A stretch of 64,000 bases of DNA from Xanthocytophaga flava (GTDB lineage: Bacteria > Bacteroidota > Bacteroidia > Cytophagales > 172606-1). The notes beneath the pieces were generated by a model. It searched no databases. It was not told the origin of the DNA and was given only the letters and a program-made list of their open reading frames with translations. The stretch spans positions 124,001 through 188,000 of the forward strand of contig JASJOS010000005.1 in assembly GCA_030068525.1 (NCBI GenBank), given 5' to 3'. Of the stretch, positions 61,651 through 64,000 are shown in pieces. The position numbers were made by a program, and so were the translations under genes. Numbering within the stretch: the first letter of the stretch is position 1; each line of letters starts with the position of its first letter.

Positions 61651-62745
61651 ATGAGTGATTTTATTGACCTGATCAAAGTGATCGGAGAAAAGGTATCTCG
61701 TCTTAAAGACCAGATTCAAACCGAAGAAGCAACCAAAAATGCATTTATTATGCCCTTCATTTCTGCATTAGGATATGATGTATTTAACCCAATGGAAGTA
61801 GTACCAGAGTTTGTAGCAGACATTGGTATCAAAAAAGGAGAGAAAGTTGATTATTGTATCTTCAAAGATGGAACACCAGTGTTAATTGTGGAATGTAAAT
61901 GGCATGGAGAAAAACTGGATGTACATAACTCACAGCTACATCGCTACTTTCATGTAACCAAGACTCGCTTTGCCATGCTCACCAATGGCATTATCTACCG
62001 CTTCTATACTGATTTGGAAGAACCTAATAAAATGGATGAAAGTCCTTTTCTGGAATTCAACATTACAGATCTGAGAGAAAGTGTAATCAGTGAATTAAAG
62101 AAATTTCACAAATCAGTTTTTAATGTAGAGGAGATTTTAAGTTCTGCCAGTGAGTTAAAGTATTCACGGGAAATCCGTAGTATCCTTTCCAGTCAGTTGG
62201 TTTCTCCTTCTGAGCCTTTTGTCAAATACTTTGCTTCCCAAGTGTATAATGGTCGTCTGACACCTAAAGTAATTGACCAGTTCAGTTCCATTGTCCGTAA
62301 AACATTTGCTCAGCTAATCAATGATAGTATCAATGAACGATTGAAGAATGCATTGACTACAGAGGCAACCCAACCTACGATAGAAACTCCTGCAGCTCAA
62401 CCTCAACCAACAGAACAACCTATTGTAGAGGACAAGGTGAACAAAGTGATTACCACTCAGGAAGAGATTGAAGCTTTTTTTGTGGTAAAATCTATTTTAC
62501 GAGGGAGTGTACGAAGCCAGCGTATTACCTACCGTGATGCTCAGAGTTACTTTGCAATCTTTATGGATGACAATAACCGTCGCCCTGTCTGTCGACTGTA
62601 TTTGGAAGGGAAGAAATATATCGGACTGTTTGATGGAGAAAAGAAAGAGAACCGACTTCCAATTGATACACTGGAAGATATTTATACCTATTCCTCACAG
62701 TTAACAGAAGCAGCTTTGAGATATCCAGATGATGTGAAGAACTGA
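61651..62745 (+). CDS. Stand-alone type I restriction HsdR N-terminal nuclease-like protein
   Basis: This 364-residue protein has a type I restriction HsdR_N-type domain in the first 150 residues: ATKNAFIMPFISALGYDVFN, EFVADIGIKKGEKVDYCIFK and PVLIVECKW, giving the PD-(D/E)xK set Asp67, Glu81, Lys83. FRFAMLTNGIIYRFYTDLEEP-like strands follow. The rest lacks the helicase of HsdR, having a long helical part, a Pro/Gln/Thr-rich linker near residue 240-260, and a C-terminal domain (QRITYRDAQSYFAIFMDDNN) seen in similar single-gene proteins. Such proteins are sometimes called type I restriction endonuclease, but no methylase or specificity gene is nearby. A defence or DNA-processing role is a guess. 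Confidence 0.85.
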   Translation: MSDFIDLIKVIGEKVSRLKDQIQTEEATKNAFIMPFISALGYDVFNPMEVVPEFVADIGIKKGEKVDYCIFKDGTPVLIVECKWHGEKLDVHNSQLHRYFHVTKTRFAMLTNGIIYRFYTDLEEPNKMDESPFLEFNITDLRESVISELKKFHKSVFNVEEILSSASELKYSREIRSILSSQLVSPSEPFVKYFASQVYNGRLTPKVIDQFSSIVRKTFAQLINDSINERLKNALTTEATQPTIETPAAQPQPTEQPIVEDKVNKVITTQEEIEAFFVVKSILRGSVRSQRITYRDAQSYFAIFMDDNNRRPVCRLYLEGKKYIGLFDGEKKENRLPIDTLEDIYTYSSQLTEAALRYPDDVKN

Positions 62746-62759
62746 TTTTTCATAAAAAC

Positions 62760-62788
62760 AAAGCCTCAATAATAAATTGGGGCTTTTA
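62760..62788 (+). terminator. Terminator of the HsdR_N gene
   Basis: AAAGCCTCAA with TTGGGGCTTT (one G-U) and a 7-base loop is followed by TATG. It overlaps the supposed long start of the next frame, supporting the later start at 62894. Confidence 0.7.
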
Positions 62789-62893
62789 TGTTCTTCAAAC
62801 AAGTCCGTCTTTTATAGAAATACATTGTTTGAGTCATTAATTGCATCTCTATCATTTGATACATTACGAGGACACAGTCCGATTAGACACTCT

Positions 62894-63478
62894 ATGAAAT
62901 ATCTATTATTCCTCTTCTTATTTCCTTACCTGGCAATAGCTCAAGATGATCTGTATGGGGATAAAGTAAAACCTAAAATGGATAATGACATGAAGAAATG
63001 GGCAGGAGATAAAGCATCCGTTTGTGAATATCTCAAAAATGAGAAAGACGAGTTTACCAAAAAGCAAGTAATAGAGGTTGGTACAGATCTTTGTACACTT
63101 ATATTGGATGGGGATGAAATATTTTTCAGATATAGCCTAACTATTATTTCATTTTCTGGATTAGGCAATAAACTGCAGGTAGAAAAGGGGTCTACTTTTT
63201 ATCTACGATTAGAGGATGATACAGTCCTTAATCTACTGATTGAAGATGCAAAACATTTAACTAATAGTAGTGGAGGCGGAATAATTATCACATGCCGATT
63301 AACAGAGGATCAACTAGATAGCCTTACAAAACATCCTGCAATTAGGTTTAGAATTAACTTAGGAATTGATAAACAGGATGGAGATATCAATACACGAAAA
63401 GGCCGTAAACTTATGCAGGGGGCTCAGTGTCTAAAAATGCATCTGGACTACGAGCGCTACAAAGCTTCTAAAAAATAG
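62894..63478 (+). CDS. Secreted hypothetical protein, 194 residues
   Basis: From ATG 62894 there is a signal peptide (MKYLLFLFLFPYLAIAQ) and then a soluble domain: an acidic/helical start (MDNDMKKWAGDKASVCEYLK), a strand-rich core (GSTFYLRLEDDTVLNLLIED, GGIIITCRLTEDQLDSL), and a basic end. Two Cys in the N-terminal half (VCEYL, DLCTLIL) could form a disulfide in the periplasm. The earlier in-frame ATG at 62777 lies inside a terminator and is rejected. I do not recognise a family. Confidence 0.7.
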   Translation: MKYLLFLFLFPYLAIAQDDLYGDKVKPKMDNDMKKWAGDKASVCEYLKNEKDEFTKKQVIEVGTDLCTLILDGDEIFFRYSLTIISFSGLGNKLQVEKGSTFYLRLEDDTVLNLLIEDAKHLTNSSGGGIIITCRLTEDQLDSLTKHPAIRFRINLGIDKQDGDINTRKGRKLMQGAQCLKMHLDYERYKASKK

Positions 63479-63567
63479 TTCTTTATCTAAAAAACCTCTC
63501 TCTTGGCCAACCTCATTTATGTTAATTCACAATACTCTTACTCTCTGCCAAGTAACAATAAATCCTT

Positions 63568-63915
63568 ATGAGTTATCTAAATCATTTAATGGATACTATC
63601 TCCAGGCATCAAATGAGCCAGGAGGATGCTATCGTATATCTTTGTGCAGAGCGAATTGAAAAAGAAGGCCAATTAATAAGATGTGGGTATGATTTGGTAG
63701 CCATGCTTAATTATAAAACAATATACCCTCAAACAACAATTAGGGCAGATCATTGGGATCTATACAAATCGTATGAGCTTCTGAACTATATGATTGAAGG
63801 ACTTACTAGTGGCTTTGTCTCACGAATTACTGGCTTTGCAGGCCACCCTTTTGATGGATTAGATGAGGAGTTAAGAAGATCGGAACAACAGCTTAAATCA
63901 TTCTTTAATATGTAA
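63568..63915 (+). CDS. Hypothetical protein, 115 residues
   Basis: The frame starts MSYLNHLMDTISRHQMSQED and reads as a helical soluble protein (AIVYLCAERIEKEGQLIRCG, SYELLNYMIEGLTSGFVSRI), ending EELRRSEQQLKSFFNM. It has two Cys, no signal peptide and no membrane helix. It is the last gene before the right edge; the 85 bases after it hold no gene. Protein-like composition supports it, but no family is recognised. Confidence 0.6.
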   Translation: MSYLNHLMDTISRHQMSQEDAIVYLCAERIEKEGQLIRCGYDLVAMLNYKTIYPQTTIRADHWDLYKSYELLNYMIEGLTSGFVSRITGFAGHPFDGLDEELRRSEQQLKSFFNM

Positions 63916-64000
63916 AACAGAACTTAAACATATAGTCATTATCGTAGTATACTTAGCAAAAATCTGCTACTTCTCTTCAATCTGCGCAAAAAGACTGCGC

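Larger units (their letters stand above)
56955..64000. mobile_element. Candidate genomic island bounded by tRNA-Ser, right end outside window
   Basis: Immediately after tRNA-Ser the gene content changes from housekeeping genes to small unknown genes, two small HTH proteins (one excisionase-like), a stand-alone HsdR_N-type domain and an LRR protein. tRNA 3' ends are usual integration sites. I found no integrase and no second copy of the tRNA 3' end inside the window, so the limits are guesses. Confidence 0.35.

Overview
The window looks like a chromosome segment of a Bacteroidota bacterium, most likely order Cytophagales. The evidence is two SusC-type TonB receptors (one with its SusD partner), a type IX secretion sorting domain on a 999-residue protein, a RemB/Wzi-like outer-membrane protein, bacillithiol synthesis (BshC), AT-rich DNA, few Shine-Dalgarno sequences, and several promoters fitting the Bacteroidota pattern TTTG-N19/20-TAnnTTTG. 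I ran no database search; family names come from recognising motifs.

Layout. 1-8 kb: the 3'-truncated SusC gene, a TlpA-like lipoprotein, gmhA, a small membrane protein and the RemB/Wzi-like protein. 8.8-11.6 kb: a three-gene sugar cluster (TIM-barrel isomerase, DUF1080 protein, Hyi-like isomerase). 11.7-17 kb: small and hypothetical genes, a cysteine-less HMA-like protein, tRNA-Arg(UCU) and an AraC regulator. 17.6-20.8 kb: a DUF779/aldehyde dehydrogenase pair with a divergent AraC regulator and 21-bp-phased direct repeats between them. 21-28 kb: murQ, RidA-like, SprT-like, enoyl-CoA hydratase, PAP2-like, rpoN and a TPR protein. 28-34 kb: an M24 peptidase, a broken AraC gene, a royal-jelly-family protein with an oxidoreductase and divergent AraC regulator, and folA. 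34-42.4 kb: the ELWxxDGT/T9SS protein, surface lipoproteins, maf, and an ECF sigma factor overlapping a membrane-anchored VWA-like protein. 42.4-49.4 kb: a NADAR/C45/M28 operon and an orphan SusCD pair. 50-56.8 kb: housekeeping genes (periplasmic-binding-fold protein, bshC, polysaccharide deacetylase, glycosyltransferase, tatD, asparaginase).

From tRNA-Ser(GGA) at 56.87-56.95 kb to the right edge the content changes. Nearly all genes are small and unrecognised, with an excisionase-like HTH protein, a stand-alone HsdR_N-type nuclease domain and a leucine-rich-repeat protein. This is probably a genomic island using the tRNA as boundary, although no integrase is visible. Its core is a five-gene leftward operon (59.3 to 57.2 kb) divergent from a small HTH regulator (59.48 kb). 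The 157 bp between them carry two back-to-back promoters and three copies of the 18-bp palindrome TAACAA-N6-TTGTTA, placed on the promoter elements. That reads as a compact genetic switch and is the best candidate here for an undescribed system. The first leftward gene appears to be frameshifted in a G-run.

Other points worth following are an ECF sigma factor with no ordinary start codon before its conserved N-terminus, and an AraC gene broken by an in-frame TGA.
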